The notes under the pieces are model-generated. The model was not told where the DNA came from. It ran no database searches and saw nothing but the letters and a program-made list of their open reading frames with translations. A stretch of 56,823 nucleotides of DNA from Streptomyces sp. MUM 203J (lineage in GTDB: Bacteria; Actinomycetota; Actinomycetes; Streptomycetales; Streptomycetaceae). This document shows, piece by piece, positions 33,533 through 41,674 of the stretch (position 1 is its first letter; the number at the start of each line of letters is the position of its first letter). The stretch covers positions 1 through 56,823 of the forward strand of contig NZ_JADWYO010000040.1 of NCBI RefSeq assembly GCF_022414595.1. Direction: 5' to 3'. A program made the translations under genes and the position numbers.

Positions 33533-33576
33533 CGGCACGGGGGGCGGGCGCTTTGCGGGTGCCCGCCCCCGTGCCG
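33533..33576 (-). terminator. Hairpin between the MFS gene and the DUF1015 gene
   Basis: On the plus strand, CGGCACGG-GGGGCGGGC (33533-33549) pairs with GCCCGCCCCCGTGCCG (33561-33576), leaving one bulged base and an 11-base loop. There is no T-run in either direction. It lies 12 bases past the MFS stop and 26 bases before the DUF1015 start on the minus strand, so it acts either as a terminator with read-through or as a processing/stability element. Confidence 0.65.
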
Positions 33577-33587
33577 CGGATGTCAGG

Positions 33588-34883
33588 TCAGACGGTCACA
33601 GGCTCCGGGCGGGCCTCGGCGGGAGGCTCGGCCAGTCGGCCGGTGCGGTGCAGCCCGTACAGTGCGGCGCTGCACACCAGGCCGAGCGCGGTGAGCGCCA
33701 GCCAGGGGAGCGCGGACAGACCGGCCTTCCGGGCGGCGTCGAGGGCCGCTCCGGTCAGCAGGTTCCCCACCGTGATGCCGACTCCGCAGACGGTGTTGTA
33801 GAGGCCGTAGTGCGTGGCCACGAGGCGGTCGCCCGAGAGCCGGACGATCGTGTCCATCTCGAAGGGGTACGCGATCATCGTGCCCACGGCCAGGAGCAGC
33901 GCGGCGAGCGTCGGCGGTACGGAGGCCAGCAGCCACAGGCCGATGCCTTCGCCCGGTACGGGAACTGCCGAGGCGACGAGCAGGGGCACGAACGCCACAC
34001 TCATCGTGAGCAGACCCCAGGTGAGGGCCCGCCCGGGTTTCATACGGGCCTTGCACCACGCGGTCACCTTCGTCTGGAAGACGATCGTGCTGAGCCCGGA
34101 CACGGCGAACAGGGCGGCCACGGCTGCCGTGCCGAACGCGCCCTCGCCGCCGAGCCGCCGGACCTCCAGGGGAAGGGCCAGGTAGACCTGGAAGGACATG
34201 ACGTACGAGCCGATCATGGCCACGGAAAAGAGCAGGAACGGGCGGTTGGCGAGAATGCCGCGCCACTCGGCCAGCACGCTCTGCCCCTCCCTCTCCTTCG
34301 TCTCCTTGGCCCGGCGCGCCGGGAGGGCGCGGATCTGCACCACACTCAGGACGGCGAAGGTGCCGGCCGCGACCAGGCACGTGATGCGGAAGTCGACCCC
34401 GGTGAGCACCATGCCCACGAGCGGCCCGAGCAGGATGCCCGCCTGGTAGAAGACGTTGAACAGGGCGAACGCCTCCACTCTGCGTTCACCCGAATCGGCT
34501 GCGAGGTAGGCGCGGGTGGCCGGGTTGAACAGCGCGCCGGCCAGGCCGGTCGCCGCGGAAGCGGCGATCAGCGCGGGCACGGAGTCAACCAGGCCCAGGG
34601 TCGCAAAGCCGACGGTGCGCAGGACGAGACCGGCGATGATCATCGGCTTGTAGCCGAGCCGGTCGGCGAGGGTACCTCCGGCCAAGAACATGCCCTGCTG
34701 GCTGAAGTTGCGTACGCCGAGGATGAGTCCGACCAGCCAGCCGGCGAGCCCGAGGGGGCCGGCCAGGTGGGCGGCGAGGTAGGGCATCAGCATGTAGAAG
34801 CCGAGGTTGATGGTGAACTGGTTTACCATCAGCAGCCGCACGCTGCGTTCGTACGAGCGGAATTGGGAGAACGTGCCCTTCAT
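33588..34883 (-). CDS. Major facilitator superfamily transporter (probable exporter)
   Basis: A 431-aa MFS permease with about 12 hydrophobic helices. The loop 2-3 motif GGTLADRLGYKP is the canonical G-x3-D-R-x-G-R/K pattern. GLAGALFNPATRAYLA and GILLGPLVGMVL resemble MdtH-like drug and siderophore exporters. A cytosolic loop near residue 190 (ARRAKETKEREGQ) divides the two halves. The start overlaps the stop of the PLP-enzyme gene (ATGA), so the two are translated together and the transporter probably exports the product of that enzyme. Confidence 0.9.
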   Translation of the reverse strand: MKGTFSQFRSYERSVRLLMVNQFTINLGFYMLMPYLAAHLAGPLGLAGWLVGLILGVRNFSQQGMFLAGGTLADRLGYKPMIIAGLVLRTVGFATLGLVDSVPALIAASAATGLAGALFNPATRAYLAADSGERRVEAFALFNVFYQAGILLGPLVGMVLTGVDFRITCLVAAGTFAVLSVVQIRALPARRAKETKEREGQSVLAEWRGILANRPFLLFSVAMIGSYVMSFQVYLALPLEVRRLGGEGAFGTAAVAALFAVSGLSTIVFQTKVTAWCKARMKPGRALTWGLLTMSVAFVPLLVASAVPVPGEGIGLWLLASVPPTLAALLLAVGTMIAYPFEMDTIVRLSGDRLVATHYGLYNTVCGVGITVGNLLTGAALDAARKAGLSALPWLALTALGLVCSAALYGLHRTGRLAEPPAEARPEPVTV

Positions 34884-36025
34884 CAGTCCCGCTCCTCCAC
34901 GGTGTCCGAGGGGTCGGTGCCCACGGGGGTGTCGGCGACCGGGGCCTCATCCGCGAGCGTGAGCGGGTCGACGACGGTGGTGCACCGGGTCCAGCGGGTG
35001 ACCTCCTTCTCGTCCAGGCGGCCGATGACGTCGGGCTCGGGCATGGGCGGGCCGTCGAGCAAGCCGTGGGCGGCGCAGTAGTCGTCGTCGTACACGGTGC
35101 CGAGGTAGCGCTGCGGTCCGTCGGGGAAGATCGCCGCGATCCGGGTCTCCTTGGGCAGGGCGCGGGAGAGCCAGCCCGCGACCAGGGCGACGGCGCCGAC
35201 GCTCCATCCGCCGGTCGCGTAATGGGAGGTGGCGAGCTGACGGCAGGTCCACACCGCCTCGCTCGGAGCCACCCAGTGCACCTCGCTGAACTGGTCGTAC
35301 GCGACGTTGCGCGGGTAGATGCTCGAACCGAGGCCGCGCATCAGCCGGGTGCGGGCCGGCTGGCCGAAGATCGTGGAGCCGATGGTGTCGACGCCGACCA
35401 GGGTCAGGTCCGGGTAGAGCTGGCGCAGGACGCGGGAGACTCCGGCCGAGTGTCCTCCGGTGCCCACGCTGCACACCAGGACGTCGATGTGGCCGAGCTC
35501 GGTGGCGAGTTCGAGGGCGAGCGGAGTGTACGCGGTGGTGTTGTCCGGGTTGTTGTACTGGTCCGGGCACCAGGATCCGGGGTGCTGTGCGAGCAGCTGG
35601 GTGACCCGGTCCCGGCGGGCCTGCTGCCAGCCGCCGGTGGGGTGCGGCTCGGAGACCACGTTGACTTGGGCCCCGTACGCGGTCAGCAGTCGAGTCATGG
35701 ACATCTCCAGGCCCGGGTCGGTGACCAGGGTGACGGGGTGTCCGTAGACCATGCCGGCGAGAGCGAGGCCGAGTCCGAGCGTGCCGCTGGTGGACTCGAT
35801 GATCCGTGCGCCGGGGCGCAGGTCGCCACGGGCGCGGGCCCGTTCGACCATGTGGAGACCCGGGCGGTCCTTGATACCGCCGGGGTTGAAGCCCTCCAGC
35901 TTGGCCCAGAAGCCGCGGCCCGCCGGAGCGAGCGGTTCCGAGACGCGGAGCAGAGGAGTATTGCCGACCAGCCCGGACAGGGCGGAGCGGGTGGGAGGTG
36001 TGACGTCGGTGGTCGAGGAGTGCAT
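34883..36025 (-). CDS. PLP-dependent cysteine synthase / cystathionine beta-synthase-like enzyme
   Basis: A 380-aa fold-type II PLP enzyme. GNTPLLRV opens the fold, Lys52 in NPGGIKDRPG is the Schiff-base lysine, and VGTGGHSAGVSR is the phosphate-binding loop. The substrate loop, TSGNTG in ordinary O-acetylserine sulfhydrylases, reads TSGTLG (79-84), so the Asn that contacts the cofactor ring is Thr. The C-terminal 60 residues are acidic and lack a CBS domain. It is coupled to the MFS exporter. Candidate activities are phosphoserine- or acetylserine-dependent beta-replacement, as in SbnA-like enzymes. Substrate unproven. Confidence 0.85.
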   Translation of the reverse strand: MHSSTTDVTPPTRSALSGLVGNTPLLRVSEPLAPAGRGFWAKLEGFNPGGIKDRPGLHMVERARARGDLRPGARIIESTSGTLGLGLALAGMVYGHPVTLVTDPGLEMSMTRLLTAYGAQVNVVSEPHPTGGWQQARRDRVTQLLAQHPGSWCPDQYNNPDNTTAYTPLALELATELGHIDVLVCSVGTGGHSAGVSRVLRQLYPDLTLVGVDTIGSTIFGQPARTRLMRGLGSSIYPRNVAYDQFSEVHWVAPSEAVWTCRQLATSHYATGGWSVGAVALVAGWLSRALPKETRIAAIFPDGPQRYLGTVYDDDYCAAHGLLDGPPMPEPDVIGRLDEKEVTRWTRCTTVVDPLTLADEAPVADTPVGTDPSDTVEERD

Positions 36026-36106
36026 GTTCCGCTCTCATTTCGGTGGTGCGCGTCAAGTACTCGTTCGGGAGACGGCCGCGTTGTGCGTGGCCGAGGGCCG
36101 AACGGT

Positions 36107-36508
36107 CTAGATGCGCCACCGGCAGACGCGGATCTGCGTCGAGCGGCCTGACCGGGCTATCGGCACTCGATCGCCGGGCGCGGTCCGGGCCTCGCTGGAC
36201 GGCGCGGTGGGGATGTCGCCGAAGGACGCGGCGAGCGTGATGGCATCGGGGACGTGCCGGGTCGCGAGGTAGGTGTGGGATGCGAGGCCCGGAGAAGTAC
36301 AGTCGGCGCTGTGGTTGTGGTGCCGGTGCTGCGGGAGCCGGTCTTCCGCGCGCTCGGCATCGAGGCTGAGCGCCGTGGTGGTGACTGCGCCGCTGTCTAC
36401 GGAGTGGTGGTGCCCGGCTCCGCCGACAGGCGTGAAGCAGAGGAATACGGACAGCAGCAGAGCGCCGATCACCGTGACGATTAACGGCGTGTTGGGATGG
36501 CGAGGCAC
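36107..36508 (-). CDS. Small His-rich secreted/membrane protein
   Basis: A 133-aa protein. The start is GTG 36508 with CCCGGAGGAA upstream, five bases away. One N-terminal hydrophobic helix (LIVTVIGALLLSVFLCFTPV) acts as signal or anchor. It is followed by His clusters (GAGHHHSVDSG, LPQHRHHNHSADC) suited to metal binding. The longer open frame to 36775 lacks an RBS. It looks like small Streptomyces proteins found near copper genes; no named family is certain. Confidence 0.6.
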   Translation of the reverse strand: MPRHPNTPLIVTVIGALLLSVFLCFTPVGGAGHHHSVDSGAVTTTALSLDAERAEDRLPQHRHHNHSADCTSPGLASHTYLATRHVPDAITLAASFGDIPTAPSSEARTAPGDRVPIARSGRSTQIRVCRWRI

Positions 36509-36668
36509 AGTTCCTCCGGGCGGGGCCGTACCGTCTCGGTCCCTTTGTGACAAGAGAGAGCGGTACCCGCGAGAGATCAGGGGCATGGGGGCAGAACGCG
36601 CCGCTCGGCTCGCCGTCCCGGGGGCGCAGTCGCGCGGGGGCAGGAAGGAGCGTGGGCGGCGGGGCGTT

Positions 36669-37058
36669 CTAGACCTGAAGGACTGTTGAGGCTCTCGGGG
36701 CGGTCGACGGCGTTGTGCGCGCCTCGACCACATTGGTGTTGGTCCGGATACGAGGCCCGGCGGAGCGAGTCGCATCGGGCTGTTGCGAGGAACACGGCGT
36801 GCTGGGCGCCGGTGTTCCCTCTGGCGGCCTTGGCGTGCATTCGTGTACCGGGTGCGCCGGACCGTGCTCGCCGGGGCTTGCCTCGATACCGTGGGAAGCG
36901 CTCGTCATCGCGGGCGATGCGATAACCACGACCCCGTCCACGTCCACTCCGTGCCCGGCCATCAGGCCGAACAGGAGCGCGGCCAGGGCGAGCAGACGTC
37001 GCAGCCCCGCTGAAGAGCGGGAGTGCGGCGCACGCGAGCGCGACCGGCCTGTAATCAC
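36669..37058 (-). CDS. Small secreted protein, DUF6153-like
   Basis: A 129-aa protein with a basic N-terminus, a hydrophobic helix (LRRLLALAALLFGLMAGHG) and a His/Pro-rich tail containing SPGEHGPAHPVHECTP, the same general plan as the two other small exported proteins of this region. The start is GTG 37058 and the RBS is weak. A seven-base dyad lies 12 bases upstream. It is probably the first gene of a short leftward unit with the His-rich protein. Confidence 0.5.
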   Translation of the reverse strand: MITGRSRSRAPHSRSSAGLRRLLALAALLFGLMAGHGVDVDGVVVIASPAMTSASHGIEASPGEHGPAHPVHECTPRPPEGTPAPSTPCSSQQPDATRSAGPRIRTNTNVVEARTTPSTAPRASTVLQV

Positions 37059-37069
37059 GCCGTTATCTT

Positions 37070-37090
37070 AACCATCTCTTCGGGATGGTT
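37070..37090. promoter_or_regulatory. Dyad upstream of the small secreted protein genes
   Basis: AACCATC (37070-37076) and GATGGTT (37084-37090) form a perfect seven-base inverted repeat with a seven-base spacer, immediately before the start of the leftward small-protein genes, in an AT-richer patch. It fits an operator for a dimeric repressor; the regulator is unknown. Confidence 0.45.
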
Positions 37091-37175
37091 CGGAGTTCCA
37101 TCCGAAACGTGGCGTGCACAAGTCGTGTACCTGATCCCAAACGCTTTGGGTTCAGACTCGTTGACGGTGTGTTGA

Positions 37176-38190
37176 GTGATCTGGTGGGGGGATGCGCGGA
37201 CGTGGTCGCCGGACGCGCAGGAGGCTGTTCGGTTGCTGGCGGTGTCCGCGCTGGTGGAGGGCCGGGACCGGGCGGAGGTCGCGGCTCTGTTCAAGGTGTC
37301 GGTCCGGGCCGTGGACAACCGGTGGCCGAGGTGGCAGGCCGGTGGCCGGGACGCGCTCCTGTCCCGGCCGCGAGGCCGCCGCGTGGGTGAGCATCAGGTC
37401 CTGTCCGAGGCCGAGCAGGCTGCTGTCCGGCGGGCCGTTCTCGATGACACCCCCTGTGAACTGGGGCTTTCCGGCCAGCTGTGGACACGGGGCCAGATAG
37501 GACGGCTGATTTTCAAGCTGTACGCCGCTTCACCGGGCCCGGGGTGGGCACGTACCTCAAGCGGTGGGGACTGGCGTTCCAGCGTCCGGACAAGCGGGCC
37601 GTCGAGCAGGATCCGGAGGCGGTCCGGATCCGGCGCGAGGAGACCTGGCCGGCGATCCGGGCCAGGGCGAAGGCGGAGAACGGCGAGGTCCTCTTCGCCG
37701 ACCAGGTCGGGATCCGCTCGGACCAGATCACCGGCCGCACCTGGGGTGCCAAGGGCCGGACCCCGGTCGTGCGCCGCACCGGGAACCGGTTCTCGGTGAA
37801 CGCGTATGTCCGTTCAGAACCGAGGGGCGGATGCACTTCATGGCCTTCACCGGGACCCTCGACGCGCAGGTGGTGTGCCGCTTCCTCACCCGGCTCGCCG
37901 GGCACTTCGACCGGAAGGTCCACCTGGTCGTCGGCCCACCGATCGAAGACCGTTCGGGACTGGCCCGCCGACCACAAGGACCAGGTCGAGCTGCACCTCC
38001 TGCCCTCGTACTCACCCGAGCTGAATCCGGACGAGCTGGTCAACGCCGACCTCAAACACCAGCCTGCCCCGCACCCGCAGGGCCAGGAACCAGAACGAAC
38101 TCGCCGCCGAAACCCGCAGGTTCTTCCACCGCCGACAACGCCAACCCCACATTGTCCGTGGCTGCTGCGGCCGACACGTCCGCCGCAGCC
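37176..38190 (+). mobile_element. IS630-family transposase remnant with several frameshifts
   Basis: Successive frames encode one IS630-type transposase: VSALVEGRDRAEVAALFKVSVRAVDNRW (N-terminal HTH), GVGTYLKRWGLAFQRPDKRAVEQDPEAVR, LFADQVGIRSD (first catalytic Asp), GHFDRKVHLVV, LLPSYSPELNPDELVNADLK (catalytic Glu), and RRFFHRRQRQPHIVRG (C-terminus). The frame changes near 37520, 37825, 37945 and again before the C-terminus. The second catalytic Asp (normally VVDGHP) has been lost to GPP. I see no convincing terminal inverted repeats. A dead element. Confidence 0.85.
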
Positions 38191-38375
38191 ACCGAACCGG
38201 TCGCCCTCTGCCCTGTTCCGACCCGGGCGGTGCGCTTGCTGAGGGACGTGCCCGTGTGGGGCGACGGCCATCACGACCGGCGTACGACCGGCACCTGCCG
38301 CTGCCGCCCGCCCGACTTCCCTGAGCCCCCGGGACAGGCCGCCGACGTCACAGGAGGCGTGCCGTCGGCGGCGGC

Positions 38376-38591
38376 CTACGCGATGGCGGAGGGACCCTGC
38401 TCCCGGACGGTGACGGCCGAGGCGGGGCACAGACCGGCCGCGAGACGGGCCGCGGTGTGCTGGTCGTGCGGCGGCCGGTGGTCCAGGAGGAGGACGAGGC
38501 CCTCCTCCTGCTCCTGCTCGAAGACGGCGGGGGCGGTCAGCGCGCACATGCCGGCGCCCACGCAGCGGTCACGGTCGATGCGGATGTCCAC
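38376..38591 (-). CDS. Ferredoxin ([3Fe-4S]-type), P450 partner
   Basis: A 71-aa ferredoxin. Cysteines lie in DRCVGAGMCALTAP (Cys10 and Cys16) and GLCPASAV (Cys54), the C-x5-C...C-P arrangement of single-cluster [3Fe-4S] ferredoxins that feed electrons to Streptomyces P450s. GTG 38591 starts six bases after the P450 stop, so the pair is one transcript. An acidic central loop (EQEQEEG) could form the docking face. Confidence 0.9.
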   Translation of the reverse strand: MDIRIDRDRCVGAGMCALTAPAVFEQEQEEGLVLLLDHRPPHDQHTAARLAAGLCPASAVTVREQGPSAIA

Positions 38592-38597
38592 GGCCGC

Positions 38598-39824
38598 TCA
38601 GTCCTCGTCCCAGGCGACCGGCAGCCGGTGCACGCCGTAGATGTTCATGTCGGTGCGCAGCGGTATCTCGTCGGCGGGGACGTCCAGGCGCAGCGTGGGG
38701 AACCGTTTGAACAGCGCGGGCAGGGCCACCGTCATTTCGACGCGGGCCAGTTGCTGGCCGAGGCACTGGTGGATGCCGTGTCCGAAGCCCAGGTGTCCGG
38801 AGGCCTTGCGGTGCAGGTCCAGGACGTCCGGGGCGGGGAACCTCGCCGGGTCCCGGTTGGCGGCTTCGAGGGACAGGGTCACGCTCTCGCCGGCGGCGAT
38901 CGTCCGCCCGTCCAGCTCGATGTCGGTCAGAGCGGTCCGTACGGTCGTGGGGGCGACGGTCAGATACCGCATCAGCTCTTCGACGGCGCGTGGCGCGAGC
39001 GCGGGGTCGGTGCGCAGGGCTTCGGACCGGGCCGGGTCGACGAGCAGGGCGAACGTGCCATGGGCGATCATGCTGGCGGTGGTGTCGAGCCCGGCGGCGA
39101 GCAGGAAGCCCCCGAGTCCGGTCAGCTCCTCGTCGGTGAGGCCGGAGTCCTCGGCCAGGTCCCCGAGCACGTCGTCGGAGGGCGCGGCGCGTTTGGCGGC
39201 GACCAGCCCGGCCATGTACTCCTCGAGTCCGACGAGGGCGGCGTACCGCTCCTCGGGCTCCTTGTCCATGGTCATGATCGTGTGGGCGTGATGCTGGAAG
39301 CGCTCCCGGTCGGAGTAGGGCACGCCCAGCAGTTCGCGGATCATCAGCGCGGGGACGGGCCGGGCGAACGCCTCGACCAGGTCGAGTCCCGGTCCGCGGC
39401 GCTCCATCGCGTCCAGGTGCTCAGCCGTGATCTCCGCGACCCGGTCGGACAGCTGCCGCATCCGGCGGACGGTGAACCTGCCTATGAGGAGGCGCCGGAA
39501 GCGCGTGTGTTCGGGGGCGTCCATACCGGTCATGTCCCCCACCGGGGCAGGGGGCAGCGGACCCTCGGGGCCGCCGGGGAACGGGTGGTGCATCAGCTCG
39601 TACCGGGAGCTGAAGCGGGGGTCGCCCAGAATCGAGCGGACCGTGGAATATCCGGTGGCGAGCCAGCCGACATGCCCGTCGGGGTAGGCCATCCGGGCCA
39701 GCGGTCGTTCCTCCCGTAACACCGCGAGCCCGGCGGGCGGGTCGAACGGGCAGCCGGCGGCGCGCGCCGTGGGAAGCGTGACGGGCTCGGCGGCATCGGG
39801 CCGGGTCGACGGTTCGTGCTGCAT
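38598..39824 (-). CDS. Cytochrome P450
   Basis: A 408-aa soluble bacterial P450 (CYP105/107-like in appearance). The I-helix is LLAAGLDTTASM (oxygen activation), the K-helix ExxR is ELMR, and the haem loop is FGHGIHQCLGQQLAR with the axial Cys. The start is ATG 39824 with CGGAGGAGA upstream; ATG 39854 would add ten residues. It stands 26 bases after the ABC permease and before a ferredoxin gene, so monooxygenase, redox partner and exporter share one operon. Substrate unknown. Confidence 0.93.
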   Translation of the reverse strand: MQHEPSTRPDAAEPVTLPTARAAGCPFDPPAGLAVLREERPLARMAYPDGHVGWLATGYSTVRSILGDPRFSSRYELMHHPFPGGPEGPLPPAPVGDMTGMDAPEHTRFRRLLIGRFTVRRMRQLSDRVAEITAEHLDAMERRGPGLDLVEAFARPVPALMIRELLGVPYSDRERFQHHAHTIMTMDKEPEERYAALVGLEEYMAGLVAAKRAAPSDDVLGDLAEDSGLTDEELTGLGGFLLAAGLDTTASMIAHGTFALLVDPARSEALRTDPALAPRAVEELMRYLTVAPTTVRTALTDIELDGRTIAAGESVTLSLEAANRDPARFPAPDVLDLHRKASGHLGFGHGIHQCLGQQLARVEMTVALPALFKRFPTLRLDVPADEIPLRTDMNIYGVHRLPVAWDED

Positions 39825-39850
39825 GGTCTCCTCCGTGAGGTCGGTGCGGT

Positions 39851-40642
39851 TCATCGCTTGGCGGTGCGGCCGAAGGCGGACAGCGCCCACAGGTAGCCGA
39901 CGAGGGCGAGGCCCAGGCACCAGGTGAGTGCGAGGTATCCGCTGGTGCCGATCCCGGTGCCAGTGAGCAGCCCGCGCAGGGTCTCGATGACGGGGGTGAA
40001 GGGCTGGTACTCCGCGAACCAGCGCAGGCCCGTGGGCATCGAGTCGGTCGGGACGACGGCGCTGCCCAGGAAGGGCAGGAAAGTCAGCGGAAGGGGCATG
40101 TTGCTCGCGGACTCCGGGTTCCGGGCCACCAGGCCGACACCCGCCGAGAGCCAGGTCAGAGCGAGGACGAGCAGGGTCAGCAGGCCGAACGCGGCGACCC
40201 ACTCGACGAGGGAGGCGTCGGGGCGGAAGCCGATGGCCAGCGCCACACAGACGACGAGGGCGACGGCGACCAGGGTCTGGATGACGCCGCCCACCACATG
40301 CCCTGTCAGGAACGCGGCGCGGGAGATCGACATCGTACGGAACCGGTTGACGATTCCCTCGGTCATGTCTACGCAGACGCCGACCGCCGTCATGACCGCC
40401 CCCGCGGTCGCGGCCATCAGGATGATGCCGGGCGCCACGTAGTCGATGTAGGCGGCGTCACCGCCGGAGGCGCCGGAGATGCCGGCGCCGAGTGCGCCGC
40501 CGAACGCGTAGTTGAACAGGAGCAGCATCATCACCGGTGTGGCGACGACGGAGATCGTCATCGCGGGATAGCGGAGTGCGTGCTTGAGGTTGCGCCGCAG
40601 CATGGTCATGGAGTCGCTGACGGCGTACGTGAGGCTGCTCAT
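39851..40642 (-). CDS. ABC-2 type transporter permease (DrrB-like)
   Basis: A 263-aa permease with about six hydrophobic helices. MTMLRRNLKHALRYPAMTI is the amphipathic N-terminal segment, followed by ATPVMMLLLFNYAFG. VDMTEGIVNRFRTMSISR is the DrrB-type coupling region, and the ESASNMPLPLTFLPFLGSA segment is typical of drug/antibiotic ABC-2 permeases. ATG 40642 overlaps the ATPase stop (ATGA). Its neighbours suggest that it exports a small hydrophobic compound, perhaps made or modified by the P450. Confidence 0.9.
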   Translation of the reverse strand: MSSLTYAVSDSMTMLRRNLKHALRYPAMTISVVATPVMMLLLFNYAFGGALGAGISGASGGDAAYIDYVAPGIILMAATAGAVMTAVGVCVDMTEGIVNRFRTMSISRAAFLTGHVVGGVIQTLVAVALVVCVALAIGFRPDASLVEWVAAFGLLTLLVLALTWLSAGVGLVARNPESASNMPLPLTFLPFLGSAVVPTDSMPTGLRWFAEYQPFTPVIETLRGLLTGTGIGTSGYLALTWCLGLALVGYLWALSAFGRTAKR

Positions 40643-41631
40643 CGGACCGTCTCCGTGGTGGTGTCGGACGTGCCGTGACCGGTGAGGGTCAGGAAGACGT
40701 CGTCGAGGTCGGGGGTGTGCACGGTCAGGGACTCGGCGTGGACCGCCGCGCCGTCCAGGACGTCGAGCACGGTCCGCAGGGCGGGGATGCCTCCGTCGCA
40801 GGGAACGCGAAGCGTGAGCTCCTCGGGGTCGGTGACCGCGGTGGCGCCGAAGTGACCTGCCGCGGTGTCGAGTTCGGCGGAGCCCGCGAAGCGCAGCCGG
40901 ATGTGGCCGCCGGGGACGAGCCGCTTGAGCTCCTCCGGGGTGCCCTCCGCGACCAGCCTGCCCCGGTCCAGGACGGCGACGCGGTCCGCCAGCCGGTCGG
41001 CCTCCTCCAGGTACTGCGTGGTCAGGAAGACGGTGACGCCGTCGTCCGCGACGAGCCCGCGGATGATCTCCCACATGGTGCGGCGGCTGCGGGGGTCGAG
41101 ACCCGTGGTCGGCTCGTCGAGGAAGATGATCCTCGGGGTGCCGACCAGGGTCATCGCCAGGTCGAGCTTGCGGCGCATGCCGCCGGAGAAGGTGGACACC
41201 GCTTGGCGGGCGGCCTCGCGGAGTTCGAACCGTTCCAGGAGTTCGGCCGCTCGCCGACGGCCCTGGCGCCGGGGCAGGTGCCGCAGGTCCGCCATCAGGA
41301 GCAGGTTCTCCTCGGCGGTGAGGAGGCTGTCGACGGCGGCGAACTGGCCGGTCACACCGATGACGGAGCGCACGCCCTCGGGCCGGGCGGCGAGATCGTG
41401 GCCGCCTACCCGCGCCTGCCCGGCGTCGGGCGCGACGAGGGTCGAGAGGATCTCGACGGTGGTGGTCTTGCCTGCTCCGTTGGGTCCGAGGAGGGCGAAG
41501 ACCTCGCCCTCGGGGATGCTCAGGTCGATGCCGTTCAGGACGGCTTTGTCGCCGTACGACTTGTGCAGGCCGTGGGCGGAGATGGCGGGCGCGGTCTTGG
41601 CGACGGCTGCGGCGGTGGGCATCGCGGTCAC
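40639..41631 (-). CDS. ABC transporter ATP-binding protein (DrrA-like)
   Basis: A 330-aa ATPase. Walker A is LLGPNGAGKTTT, the signature is STFSGGMRRKLDLA, Walker B is RIIFLDEPTTGLD, and TTQYLEEADRLADRVAVL is the H-loop region with Gln-Tyr in place of the usual His. VFALLGPNGAGK and the C-terminal DUF4162-like tail match daunorubicin-resistance (DrrA) ATPases. GTG 41631 has AAGGGAG upstream. It is coupled to the permease and 43 bases after the DUF4097 gene. Confidence 0.92.
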   Translation of the reverse strand: MTAMPTAAAVAKTAPAISAHGLHKSYGDKAVLNGIDLSIPEGEVFALLGPNGAGKTTTVEILSTLVAPDAGQARVGGHDLAARPEGVRSVIGVTGQFAAVDSLLTAEENLLLMADLRHLPRRQGRRRAAELLERFELREAARQAVSTFSGGMRRKLDLAMTLVGTPRIIFLDEPTTGLDPRSRRTMWEIIRGLVADDGVTVFLTTQYLEEADRLADRVAVLDRGRLVAEGTPEELKRLVPGGHIRLRFAGSAELDTAAGHFGATAVTDPEELTLRVPCDGGIPALRTVLDVLDGAAVHAESLTVHTPDLDDVFLTLTGHGTSDTTTETVR

Positions 41632-41674
41632 GGGTCGGCTCTCCCTTCCGGGGACGTCAGGCTTTCAGTGGAGG

